Origin: Seminavis robusta
Lineage: Eukaryota; Bacillariophyta; Bacillariophyceae; Naviculales; Naviculaceae
NCBI GenBank assembly: GCA_903772945.1
Contig: CAICTM010000001.1
Location: 62,001-126,000, forward strand
Reading direction: 5' to 3'
DNA length: 64,000 bases
Below the pieces are notes generated by a model. The model was not told the origin of the DNA and did not search any database. It saw only the letters and a list, made by a program, of their open reading frames with translations. The position numbers were made by a program, and so were the translations under genes. Within the stretch, counting starts at the first letter, position 1. Every line of letters starts with the position of its first letter. Shown piece by piece: positions 1 through 9,795 of this stretch.

Positions 1-293
1 GGACACCATCATGCAAGTGCTTACACTGCAACTTTTGCAAGGTCAAGCTTGATGCCCGAGATGACGGCACTTATTGGTCAGTCAGTGACGGCGACTCCCT
101 GTATGTCTTCAACCTTCAAAGGAACCCAAACTATGCTGTCACTGCTGGTTTTTCTCTCCCCGCCCCTGGAACCCGACGCATGGAACTGGATAATGATACT
201 GAGATTGTTCTTGTCCCCAAAGCACATGCTGATGCCTTTGAAGAAGCTAATGGCCTACGTGGTGCTTCCAACTTGAAGAAGAGCAATTTGTAG
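1..293 (+). CDS. C-terminal fragment of an unknown protein (left edge)
   Basis: An open frame runs in from the left edge (codons begin at base 3) and stops with TAG at 291-293, giving about 96 residues. It starts with a cysteine cluster CKCLHCNFC, which could be a metal-binding knuckle, followed by a mixed segment and a basic end (NLKKSNL). The frame is free of stops over its whole visible length and reads like protein, but the upstream part is outside the window. I do not recognise the family. Function cannot be assigned. Confidence 0.45.
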   Translation, partial: TPSCKCLHCNFCKVKLDARDDGTYWSVSDGDSLYVFNLQRNPNYAVTAGFSLPAPGTRRMELDNDTEIVLVPKAHADAFEEANGLRGASNLKKSNL

Positions 294-1011
294 ACAACCA
301 CTACTAGTATTCTGCGGGCCAAGACAAAGACGTGTTCAAGAAGGAATATTTGTAGAGGTTCTAAACTAACACACAAAGAAATTAAGACGCCAACAATCAG
401 GCAGTCTACACGAGGATCAAGCCACATAATATCTATGCGTTGTACTGGAAGACATTTTTTGATCCGTAGTTGAGGTAAATATAGGGTTAAAGATATGTTT
501 TACTCTTAATTTTTGTATGCAAAGTAGGCTTTACCGCTCCTACCTGAAATTCGAATTTGTCTTCCTGAACCACCAAAATTCTCTGACAGGAGCGTGCCGT
601 GTTTGGGGCAGGTTCGCTACAGGAGGGAGTTTGAAGCATTGCACGGTTGTACTGGTATGTGCATTCGACCTCAGCGGAAAAAGGCATCAAGAGGAATGCC
701 CATTTTACTGCGTCGTGCATTGGCGTTTCGCAATCCTCATGCTGCCATTTCCACAGGTACCATCCCACAAAACAAGCAACGCCGCTAAGCCTCGCTCCAC
801 CAGTTTCCACTCTCCAATCGTTCGAACAGCTCCTTGGCTGGTTGCAAACCACCGAAGCTCAGCAGCTTCAAGTTCCGAAAGATCATGCGCTTCCTCGCAG
901 TCACTGTCAGATCCTGTAGATCCGTAAGCTTTCTTTGCTGACTTTCAGATGGGGAAAGGACTGGGTTGGCTTGAATTAGCTCCAATGAGGTTCCATAGAG
1001 GCCTACAAGAT
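294..1011. other. Gene-poor spacer
   Basis: Overlapping open frames exist on both strands around 490-930, but none has a recognisable domain, good start or partner exon. I see nothing else here. It is the common 3' flank of the left-edge fragment and the MYND gene. Confidence 0.4.
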
Positions 1012-1961
1012 TCATCTGCATTCTACTCTGGGTGGTTTATTGAGGGCGCGAGCCATCACATGAAGCATGCTGTCAAGCTTGTCGGTGGGATCTCGCACAA
1101 ATGACATGGCTCTGCAATAGGTACGACACGTCTTTGGGGCTTCACTCACATTGTCCTGGTAGTCAATGACGAGGAAGCCTTCCTTGGAGCCAATGTTGTC
1201 CGGCATCCCTTGTGGGTTGCAAACCATAAACTTGATTCCAAGAGACCCCGTTTCGAGGATGGCAGATACTTGGTTCAACGCCTCTCTATCGTCCGAGACA
1301 AACTTGATGTAGTCCTCGCAAAACCAGTGGTCTGGAAACTCCATCCATGCACCTGCATGGACTCCTGAACACGAGTTGACTGTGTAGACACCAGGCCACA
1401 TGTTGATGGCAGCCACCAGTGACTCGACCCCAGCATGTAACCCGTATCTACGTCCTTCCACGTAGGTGTCAAGATGGGGTCCAGCATGTCCAAAGACTAC
1501 AGTACATCCTCCTTCTCATCAAAGTAGTGATTGCGAAGCAACTGAAATTCTTTGAAAGCCGTGTCGATGAAGACATCGAGGTTACCTGGACAGCAGATCC
1601 TGGCCACTGTCTGGCAGAACTGATTGTTGGGAATCTGCTCGATCCGTCCTTGAGCCATCAAGGCCATTTTTTGTTCCACGGGCAAACAATAAATGTTTTG
1701 GATGGCTATAGATAGTAAATCTTCTCGGCACATGCGTTTGTGGTTTCGGGGAGACTTGTAGTCGAGTACCTGACAAGCTTTGGAGCAATACCAGACTCGC
1801 TTGCACTTGGAACAACGCTTCAGGGCGTCAATCTCAAATTCATCTCCGCATCCATGACATCGTGCCTCGCTCGAAACCTTGCATCGCTGGGATGGATCAT
1901 TGGAGGGTGACGGATCCGGCAACTGTTCCAGCCCAGCCGCATATTCTTCCATGTTCGGCAT
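1012..1961 (-). CDS. MYND zinc-finger protein, probably one intron
   Basis: The ATG at 1961 (MPNMEEYAAG) leads into a MYND finger at about residues 37-79: CHGCGDEF, CSKC, WYCSKAC, then H and a final C, the usual C6HC pattern. MYND fingers bind proline-rich partners and often sit in chromatin or signalling proteins. Downstream is an unrecognised domain with HAGPHLD and GVYTVNSCSG motifs. The two halves lie in different frames. They join if an 89-bp intron at 1497-1585 is removed (donor CAG|GTAACC, acceptor TGTAG|TC), giving ICC-P-VFGHAGPHLD and 286 residues in all. The intron's own TAG is the stop seen if it is retained. The removed segment also reads like protein, so a frameshift or an alternative short isoform ending at 1497 remains possible. 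It diverges from the peroxidase gene. Confidence 0.7.
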
Positions 1962-2303
1962 TTGGAGATTGGAGATACCGGTTGTTTTTGCTGCTACCGG
2001 TACGAGAACAGAGATTGCAAAACTACGATTGTCACACAATGCTCTTTGCAGCTACCAATAGCCTAACCAATCGGTCCAAATCGACAAGCCTTTCGTTGGA
2101 AGTCAAACTACAGCAGCCACATGTCACAGGTGGCTACTATAACAGCCGCCAGCAATTAACATAATGGACAGCAAAGCTCCTCAATTGTGGACGCGGATCG
2201 CAGAGTATCTTTTCGTTCACTGCTCTGCTGGCTACGCAAAGATACCAACATCCACCGGCAACCGGCAACCGGCATCCAAAGTTGTATCCACACCGACACC
2301 AAG
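1962..2303. promoter_or_regulatory. Divergent promoter region, MYND gene / peroxidase
   Basis: 342 bp lie between the ATG of the MYND gene (-) and the proposed first ATG of the peroxidase (+). It must hold both 5' flanks. The stretch 2255-2280 has a short repeat of CCGGCAACCGGCAAC type. No specific element recognised. Confidence 0.4.
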
Positions 2304-3571
2304 ATGATACTCATCATCGTCATCTTCGTGGTTGCTGCATGTAGCTCTTGCTCGCTAGCTAGTCGGTCACCCTTATTAAGGGGGTTTTAGAGTACCCTTT
2401 GGTGACTGCTTTAGAACACTGCGGAAATCCGTTGGAAGTTGGCCTTCAGAGATCGTCTGTCAAAGAAAGTCGCAAGATGATCCTGGCAGCGGGACACCTT
2501 TTCACTCGGACCGCCTTTTTGGCATCTACATAATATCTGTTGTCATCGTCCCCAGCTCTGCTATCGGAAGTGTCAAATAATAACCATTCCAACAAGGGGA
2601 AAGTGGAAGAACGACTGGACTACAACAGTTTTTGGGTATCCACAAACAAGTCCTACAATGATAATACCAGCCACAATCTACTGGAAGAAGAAGAAGAACA
2701 CGATTATGAAGCAATGATCCCTCCTCTTCGGGCCGCTATTCACTCCACGCTAGAGAAAGATCCTGGCTTGGCTGGACCACTGATACGCCTGGCCTTTCAC
2801 GATGCCACCACGTGGGAGCAGACCAAAGGCAAAGAAGGGATTGCCGTGACGACGGGAGGTCCCAATGGATCTGTTCGCTACGAGCTGGATTGGAATGAAA
2901 ACCGTGCCCTATCCGGACCTCTGGCCATCGTGGAGGAAATACTGGAACAAACATCGCCCTCGATCACTTTGGCGGATGTCATTGCGGTTGCAGGTGCCAC
3001 TGCTATAGAACATGCCGGTGGGCCTCGCATTGCACTTCGTTTGGGTCGACGCGATGTTAACTCCGCCGACCCTCACACACTACGAGAACCCATGGAAATG
3101 GAAACAGAACGATCCAAGATCACTTCCACCATGCCATCGCCGGCAATGGACTCGGATGGACTGCGCTTGTACTTTGGAAAACGTCTCCACCTTCGAGAAG
3201 AAGAATTTGTAGCACTGTCGGGTGTCCATGGCTTGGGACGGCATGTGACACTATTGGGCATGCCCAAATCTTGCTTGAAAAATCTCACCCGAACGTGTTT
3301 GGAAGAGGCACCTCAATCGCTTCCCTTTGTTTCGTCGTCGGTGGATCGTTTTTCCAATGGCTACTTTCAATACTTGCTGCGATGGTATGACCGAGATATT
3401 CAGCTCGGAGATGTTGCCTTTATACCGACGGATGTGGCTCTGGCGGTCGACCCCGGATTGCGCCGATATGTGAAAGCGTTTGCACGCGATGAGCCACGGT
3501 TCTTTCGAACGTTTGCCAGAGCCTATCAAAAATTGGTGGAGGTGACAGCCACTTCTTCGAAACGCTACTAA
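2304..3571 (+). CDS. Class I heme peroxidase (ascorbate/cytochrome c peroxidase-like), predicted secretory
   Basis: Haem peroxidase that would reduce hydrogen peroxide. Visible core: PLIRLAFHDAT (distal Arg and His, about residues 90 and 94), ALSGVHGLGRH (proximal His, about 237), FSNGYFQYLL and FIPTDVALAVDP (Asp hydrogen-bonded to the proximal His, about 305). The distal Trp of plant ascorbate peroxidase is Phe here, as in class II and III enzymes. The long open frame (2540-3571) has no early ATG. I join it to a short exon at 2304-2340 coding MILIIVIFVVAA, a signal-peptide-like start, through a 215-bp intron (GTAGCT donor at 2341, CCCCAG acceptor before 2556). This is the only phase-compatible GT I found and it gives 350 residues. 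The exon join is inference. If wrong, translation would start at an internal Met just before PPLRAAIHS. An acidic run EEEEEH precedes the domain. Confidence 0.82.
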
Positions 3572-3885
3572 CCAGTTTGGTGCCAAAAAAGCGGTTTCCA
3601 GTTCCACACGCAAAAGCGAATGGATTGAATCATTCCTCCGGCATCACGAATAGTTGTCGTGTGCATCGCTGTATCCCCTTGAGCAACGCTTTGTGCCAAC
3701 GATTGGTCCTCCTTCTGCAGTTACAGTGAGCACCAGAGAAGACTACTCTTTCATTCGACCATCTTCTTCAGCCTCCGCAAAAATATGCAATTCTCGACCA
3801 AAGAAATGTAGCGTTGTCAGTTCGGTCCATGCACGACGAATCATGCAAGAACTTGTCACCGGCAGGCTTGACATAAGAATGCTAG
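3572..3885. other. Convergent 3' spacer
   Basis: Shared 3' flank of the peroxidase (+) and the glycosyltransferase (-). Only short chance frames; no element recognised. Confidence 0.4.
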
Positions 3886-5337
3886 CTAGTAGATTGTCCA
3901 ATCGGTAGTGAAACTCTTCCCTTGACTTCGCTTCCGATATTTCTTATTGATAGTTTTGCCATTGCCCCATACCATGGTCGATGCTTGATCATTTGGGTCT
4001 TGCAAGAAAGAGACGGCCTTCTGCCAATCCCGTTGAAACTGATTGTCGTCCTGATCCACATCTGGAAAATGTACAACAATCTTGTGAACCACTGATGAAG
4101 AATTTTCGTCCAAACTCAGGGTCCATTCACTGCTGGGATCATTGCGGTGCAACCAGGCTTGCCGCGTCCCAACACATGTCATGGCCCGTCCCGATGGGGC
4201 AACCTCACAAAACCGCGGTGAATTATTGCTGAGTGTGTCAGCGGCGCGATGGAATACCATTGTCATGGGCATGGTTTGTGTAAAGGAGGACCGCATGGCC
4301 GCTATAAGAACATTTGCGTGTCCCAACAGTATCATATCCATCACCATGGCCTTCCAGGCCTCCAAGCACCGTGTGCCAGTTTTGACTTGTGAGAACGTGA
4401 CGCCCTCATTTGGTTGTAATTGGAGTTGTTGGAGTGTTACCACAGGAATGTTCCATTTCTCAGCTGCTTGTTCCACGACAGGAATGACAGTGGGTGTGTC
4501 GGTGGCGAGGAATAGAAGGGGTGGCTTTTTGGATGATTTCCAGGAGGAGCTCTTCTCGACCAAGAATTGTTGCAATAACACAATGAGATTGGAGAGGAAC
4601 TCGTCCACATTAGCCACATCTCGGTTCTGTTGCAGAAAGTTATCTTGTTCTCCGTTTCCAGCACGAATGTGCAATCCGATCACCAAATGATCGGCAAATT
4701 GGTGTCTCTCACGGAACCTCAAGGCTTCTGGATGGATCTCCTCAAATTTGTCTTGTAGCCACTGATACAGATGAGCATCCAAATCCAACTTTTGAAAGAA
4801 TGGCGACTGAGGATTGTCTTGTAGGTAGCTTTTGGGAATAGGCTGTCGAGCATTCTTAAAGTTTTGACCGGCAAAATATCCTGGGCAGTCATTGCGGATC
4901 CAAATCTCTTTGCCGATGTTCGTAGCTGCTCTTGAAGGCTCATCTATTGTCATCAACGGGACTTTCTTGTCACCAAACAGATATTCAAAGATTGGGTGGC
5001 TGTCTCCTCCCTCTTCCGCAGCACGACACATCCCCCACTGAGCTTCCAGCACGATGGGTCGCTTGGTGGCATCTCTCAGCTCGTGGGCAAAATGATAGGC
5101 TGCCGTCATTTTGCTCAGTCGATGTCCCAATCCAAATTTTCCCACAAAAATGACTCGATGGGAATTCTTATTTGAGGAGGAAGTTTCGACGGTGTCTTGT
5201 GGTTGGATTGTCTGCGTACCGGTATCATCAGCCGGCAGAGGAGGAACGGATGTCCACCTGGACAAGCTCTTGAGAGAAGCCGTCAATCCAAACGCAATCA
5301 CCAAAAGAGCTTGGATTCTCATCTTCTTCCACCTCAT
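3886..5337 (-). CDS. Type II membrane glycosyltransferase, NodZ/fucosyltransferase-like
   Basis: 483 residues from ATG 5337. A short cytosolic tail with basic residues (MRWKKMR) precedes one membrane anchor at about residues 6-24, the layout of a Golgi type II enzyme. The catalytic part shows KFGLGHRLS (about 67-75), matching the N-terminal GGxGNRL-type loop of GDP-fucose enzymes, and IGLHIRAGNGE (about 221-230), the HxRxGNGE motif typical of the NodZ/FUT8-like group. A C-terminal segment, LLGHANVLIAAMRSSFTQTMP (about 337-357), resembles the donor-binding 'SSFS' region. Probable role: transfer of a sugar, likely fucose, to glycans of the secretory path; substrate unknown. The frame extends 47 codons upstream without ATG, so the 5337 start is chosen. 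No intron needed. Confidence 0.75.
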   Translation of the reverse strand: MRWKKMRIQALLVIAFGLTASLKSLSRWTSVPPLPADDTGTQTIQPQDTVETSSSNKNSHRVIFVGKFGLGHRLSKMTAAYHFAHELRDATKRPIVLEAQWGMCRAAEEGGDSHPIFEYLFGDKKVPLMTIDEPSRAATNIGKEIWIRNDCPGYFAGQNFKNARQPIPKSYLQDNPQSPFFQKLDLDAHLYQWLQDKFEEIHPEALRFRERHQFADHLVIGLHIRAGNGEQDNFLQQNRDVANVDEFLSNLIVLLQQFLVEKSSSWKSSKKPPLLFLATDTPTVIPVVEQAAEKWNIPVVTLQQLQLQPNEGVTFSQVKTGTRCLEAWKAMVMDMILLGHANVLIAAMRSSFTQTMPMTMVFHRAADTLSNNSPRFCEVAPSGRAMTCVGTRQAWLHRNDPSSEWTLSLDENSSSVVHKIVVHFPDVDQDDNQFQRDWQKAVSFLQDPNDQASTMVWGNGKTINKKYRKRSQGKSFTTDWTIY

Positions 5338-6159
5338 TGTTGTAGTTATAATCCCCTCCTGGGGACTGACACCGCATCCTGAAGAAGTGCCTCTTAGTGT
5401 CTCCTCATCAGTGCTCTTTCTTGGTCGTTGCTGTGGTTGCAGCGGGCTGTTGGCTGTTGACTGCTGTGGGAATAACAATAATATTAAGCATATTTGGAAT
5501 GGCTAGGTAAGGAAATGATCATTGTATGGGAATGCGGGCTGGTTGGGCTCTTGCTTGCCCTGCAAAATTGGATCGTGATGATGGCGATAGGTCCTATCTG
5601 GCAAACCAAGACGACTACCGGTAGGACGAGAAGGTTGGCAGGGGCAGGGACATCCATCTCGCAAGACTACGATGTACGTCGTGCCTGGACCCTTGTGGCA
5701 CAATGTACATGTATCGGAATCGGATCCCAAGCAAGTGGAGCCTTGCCCACATCTTAGTCCTCCTCAGCACCAATGCTGAGATTAGCTAGAGACCAGAAGG
5801 GTTAAGCATCTTGAAATCTACACAGCTGCCCATGAAGATTAAGTTGGTGAGTCCCTTGTGTACCTACCGGTTCTGCTCATAAGTGCCCAGCCAGCTTTGA
5901 GTGTAATCAACCTTCAGTGTTCAGTGACAGGCAAGCAAGTTGATGCACGCTACTGACTACCGTAGCTAGCTAGCTACAATGGCAACAGAATCGGTGACAA
6001 GAAATATTATGTTACTAGCACTTTTGAAAGTTGCTTGTTCCACGTACGTAGCCTTGGAAAAGGCAGCAAAGTGAAGTAATTGTTTGCGAGCACAAACGGA
6101 GGGAGCAGCTCAACCTCCAAAATATGAAACACAAGAGCCCGCGTGATTGACACGAGAGT
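5338..6159. other. Spacer with CTAG palindrome
   Basis: Upstream flank of the glycosyltransferase and downstream flank of the next minus gene. A perfect 16-bp palindrome of CTAG units lies at 5962-5977. Short open frames at 5494-5757 on both strands have no support. Confidence 0.4.
5962..5977. repeat. 16-bp perfect palindrome GTAGCTAGCTAGCTAC
   Basis: Self-complementary over its full length. Similar CTAG-based palindromes recur in other spacers of this window (33406-33421, 51756-51773). Confidence 0.7.
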
Positions 6160-7658
6160 CTACCAAAGAGCCAAGAGAAGCCCAATCACAGATCCCACCA
6201 TAGCCGTCAAACCAAAAGACGAGGTGGCACCACTGCTGTTGCCTTCCTCCACCGCAATCGTATCGATCAACGCGTCCTTGAACATGACCTTGATCATTTC
6301 CGTTCCTGCGGGAATATCCTCAGTCTTGAGCTCGTACTCGTAGGCTCCCATGACATTGGTTTGTGTGCTACCGAGCTCGGTTCCATCAGCAGCAAAGAAC
6401 GTAATCGGCATGTCGGGGTTGAAAATAAGCGTGGCATCGCTTCCCATGATCCACGACGACTCGTCGGACAAGCTGATTTTGGTCTGGAAGGAGTCCTCCT
6501 TGCGCATCGGGTTGTTGACAGTTCCAACTAGACCAAAATTTGGGCAGTTTACCCACATGGGTGCCACCACAAACTCAAAGCCATTCGAGGGAACAAGGAC
6601 ACTGCTGTTGGAAGCTTCATCGGCCGAGTAGTTGATGGGCAACGTCTTGGCCCACCAAATCTGCCACAAGGGACTGTAGCCTGGGTCGCCGCGGTCCAAG
6701 TTGACCACATTTCGCATGCCATCAGGAGACGGTCCGCCTCCAGCTCCAGGGGTGACACCGCGAGAAAACTGGTTGACGTGCCAGATTGGAATGGCGTTGA
6801 GCTTCATCGTAGCAGGCGACCACATGTTGGGAGCCACAGAAATGTCAAAGCCTTGTTCACCAGCGGCACGACCCGTGGCGACACCATTGTCGCCGGATCG
6901 GGTAAAGCCAAAGTAGCTAGCAGCATCGGCAGACGTGACTTCAAAGACAAAGGTCGAGACTTCCACACAGTTGTACCAGACTTTGAGAGCATCAATGGGA
7001 GCCTTGCCTTTGGTCTCTGGGTGCTGCAAAGTAGATCCGGTAGGCACAATTGGCATGTTGACGACAATATCGGCATTGGACATTGTGGCTCCGCTGGTAA
7101 TAATGTCCTTGTGGCTCTGAAAGTCGTTGGCGGTATAGTTGTCGGGAGCCATGACGAAATGGAGCGCCATGAAGTCCGAGTACGAGTTGTCATCGACATG
7201 GTGGTACTCAATGATAGGTGAGCCCATCACTCCATCGAAGTCGCCGGTGGACGTGACCCTGCGGAAAGCAACAAGCGACAAGAGGTGAGATGATGTCATG
7301 ACAAGCTCAAGCGACACAAGACAACAACAAAAGATTGAATCGAATCACGCGAAACACGACAAACGTACAAGTAGACTTTCTGAATGGGAACATCGGCCAC
7401 CGAGGATTCTGGAGTAATCAAGTCGTCGTACGTTGCCGGAGCAAAGACACGAAACTTGTAGTACGAAATGGACTTGTCATTGTACCAGCCAGGATGCGCG
7501 ACAAACATTTTGTTGACTGCATCATAGTCCGCGTTTTGAGGGGAGATGTTCTCATCTTCGTAGACGGTAGGAGGCGCTTCCGTCAAGCACTCGGCGCCAT
7601 GGACAGACGCGGCCGTGAAGGCGAGACCGACAGCGAACAAGAGGCTTTTGATCATCAT
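6160..7658 (-). CDS. Secreted, probably GPI-anchored protein of unknown family
   Basis: Two exons: 7658-7369 and 7258-6160, joined over a 110-bp intron with donor GTACGT and acceptor TTCCGCAG; the join keeps the frame (KVYL-VTSTGDFDG) and gives 462 residues. A classical signal peptide opens it (MMIKSLLFAVGLAFTAASVHG). The body has many N-glycosylation sequons (NYT, NYS, NSS) and few cysteines. The end is a hydrophobic stretch (GLTAMVGSVIGLLLALW) directly at the C-terminus behind a small-residue region (NSSGATSS), the pattern of a GPI signal. No enzyme motif recognised. Likely a cell-surface or frustule-associated protein; this is inference from topology. Alternative start one codon later at 7655. 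Confidence 0.8.
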
Positions 7659-8692
7659 GGTCGAAGTTGTTTCTTGTTTTGTGATGGATTGAACAAATGT
7701 TGTGGTGTTTTCTTCGAGGAGAAAAATTATGAGAGGAGAGAGAGCCGAAAGAGAGAGAGACGGAACGGCACGAGGCGCTTGGGAAGCTACGGAGGAATTG
7801 GTACTCATTCAACGCACAGTTCGTACGATTGGTAAGGTTCGATACATTGCCTGAGCATCAACAGGATTTCTTTTGGGTGACGCTTTTCCTTGAGACACAC
7901 ATTCGTATTTCCGGCACCAGCTTCGATCCCGTAAGCTTGAGCTGAAGTCTATAGAGGCTCAACGGCATCTACTAGCTCGGATATCTCAGTCCATGTAGGG
8001 CATTGTTTGTGGCGTCTTTGCGAGAAGGAGAGTGTTGCATCCCTGATAAGGACATCCTGCTGTTTAGGCTTCGAGAGGGCAGGTCTTCGACGTTCCGTGG
8101 TGTCCAGTCCGCGGGATCCCCGTGTCAACAAGTATCTGCCGTACTTTGTGGATCGGTTTCGAGAAGAAACTAGAGTGGATGCTTTCCAGCTACTGCTAGT
8201 CTAGCAAATACTAGGAAATCCTCACTTGCGCTCACGAGCCAAGTCGTTGCTTTGTCTTCGAGAGGACCGCGAAAGATCCTACTGGCACTCTTCGCTCGGT
8301 AGGACGGAACGAGTGCCACCGATACAGCCGTACCGCATCCTGACCTATGAGCTACGGGTATGATACCTACGGCATCTTTACTGTAGGGATCCATTGCAAG
8401 AAGAAGCCTACCGTAGTCAGCGCTAAGGGCGGCTTCACTTCGTTTCATGGCCTACATCTTAGCGGCTAAAAGCCATCTTCATCGCTCCGACACTTCGTCT
8501 CTCGAAACGAGCACACACCGTGGAAGATTATTTTTAACCCTAAACTAAACCTCAAACTTTCCCTCCAGACACGTCACAACTGCATCCAACACCCCACCAC
8601 AAAAAGAGAAAACCAACTCCAACTCTTCACTTGTCGCAAGAAAGATAGATTGTAATAAGACGGAGCACCCTTTGATCAGTACAAGATCCATC
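7659..8692. other. Spacer, upstream of two genes
   Basis: Divergent region between the secreted protein (-) and the membrane protein (+). A purine-rich GAGAGA-type stretch at about 7728-7765 sits in the presumed 5' UTR of the minus gene. A 92-codon minus-strand frame with ATG at 8448-8170 has no recognisable domain; I do not call it a gene. Confidence 0.4.
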
Positions 8693-9307
8693 ATGTTGCT
8701 CTCAAGGTGTGCAACTGCCAGAGTCACAAGATCACTGTTGTGGAACCATCCTACGAAAGACTGCTCTGGCTTCTCAAGACCTCAAAGACAATGGTTGAGT
8801 CTCGGTGCTCGCCACAAAAGTCCCTACCGAAGGAAACAACTCGAGGAACGAGCCAGAGAGTCGGCCAATGGCGGCAGCAGCTCATCAGATGTGGTGTTCC
8901 AAGTGGACAAACGCAAGTTTATCGGATTGGGGCCCCTTGTGCTTGTCGGTATTGGATTTGGGTTGTATGGCTTGGTATTTGCCAATCAGTATCTTGCCAA
9001 TCGATCACGGGACGACATTAACCAGCAATACGAGGAACTATACGCAGAGTTTGGAGACCCTGATCAACTGGGAGACAAATACAAGGACACCACGCCATTG
9101 TTTCCGTGCCTCGTGAGGCTACGGTCGCGCGTATTTTCCGAATTGGGTCCTGTCAGAGTGGGCGAAGTGGTAGATGTGCTAGCCGAAGGAGTTGGGAAGA
9201 ATGAATCCCTCAACATTTGTCGGACACGGCCTCGGAATCCAGATGAAAATCCAACAATTTGCCTCTTTCCAATGGGTTGCCTCCAGCGAATCGATCCACA
9301 GGAGTAG
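8693..9307 (+). CDS. Small single-span membrane protein, mitochondrial-type N-terminus
   Basis: 204 residues from the ATG at 8693. The first 45 residues lack acidic residues apart from one and are rich in Arg, Ser and Leu (MLLSRCATARVTRSLLW), like a mitochondrial presequence. One hydrophobic span follows (LGPLVLVGIGFGLYGLVFA, about residues 80-98), then an acidic hinge and a C-terminal soluble domain with CLVRLRSRVFSELGPVRVGEVVDVLAEGVGK and two late cysteines. No known family recognised. Inference: inner-membrane or envelope protein with the C-terminal domain in the intermembrane space or matrix. Seven codons upstream of this ATG are also open, starting with TTG, so ATG 8693 is preferred. Confidence 0.7.
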   Translation: MLLSRCATARVTRSLLWNHPTKDCSGFSRPQRQWLSLGARHKSPYRRKQLEERARESANGGSSSSDVVFQVDKRKFIGLGPLVLVGIGFGLYGLVFANQYLANRSRDDINQQYEELYAEFGDPDQLGDKYKDTTPLFPCLVRLRSRVFSELGPVRVGEVVDVLAEGVGKNESLNICRTRPRNPDENPTICLFPMGCLQRIDPQE

Positions 9308-9795
9308 TAGCTTTCCCAGTTAGTTCCATAGGGTATCAACAAAACTGGAGTATTCTCGTGGCCATCGAAAAGCTGCCTGCAATAGAGCCAAATCATCCCG
9401 TAAAATTGTTCTCCAAACGACCTGATTAGAACCATTAGAAAAGCCAACCAATCATCAGATTTCCTCGAAGGCAACAGCGATAAGTAAAGTAACTAGGAAG
9501 GGCTCATTGCATTCATAGGCGTTCTGGGATCTAGGCAACCGGAATTGCTTGGCAGGGTAGATTAACTCGGGCAAACGGCAGTATTTGAGCACGCTCTCAC
9601 TTTTGGCTGCATTCGATTGGTAACCAATGCCTATTACTTTATAGTGTCCTGCCGTTACTTCGTTTGGTTCTTTCCGATGCGACTTTTACTATTCCTACTA
9701 GAAATGCAACTTTATGTACTCTTTTCTTCTTGTTCTTTTGGGCGGATCCTGGATTCGACCTGCAGCCAGCCCTCCTATTGCTTGCTTCGTTGCGC
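9308..9795. other. Convergent 3' spacer
   Basis: 3' flanks of the membrane protein (+) and the SDR reductase (-). Nothing recognised. Confidence 0.4.

Noticed and set aside
8170-8448. 92-codon minus-strand frame with ATG
   Set aside because: No family, no partner exon, and a competing frame on the other strand next to it; too weak.
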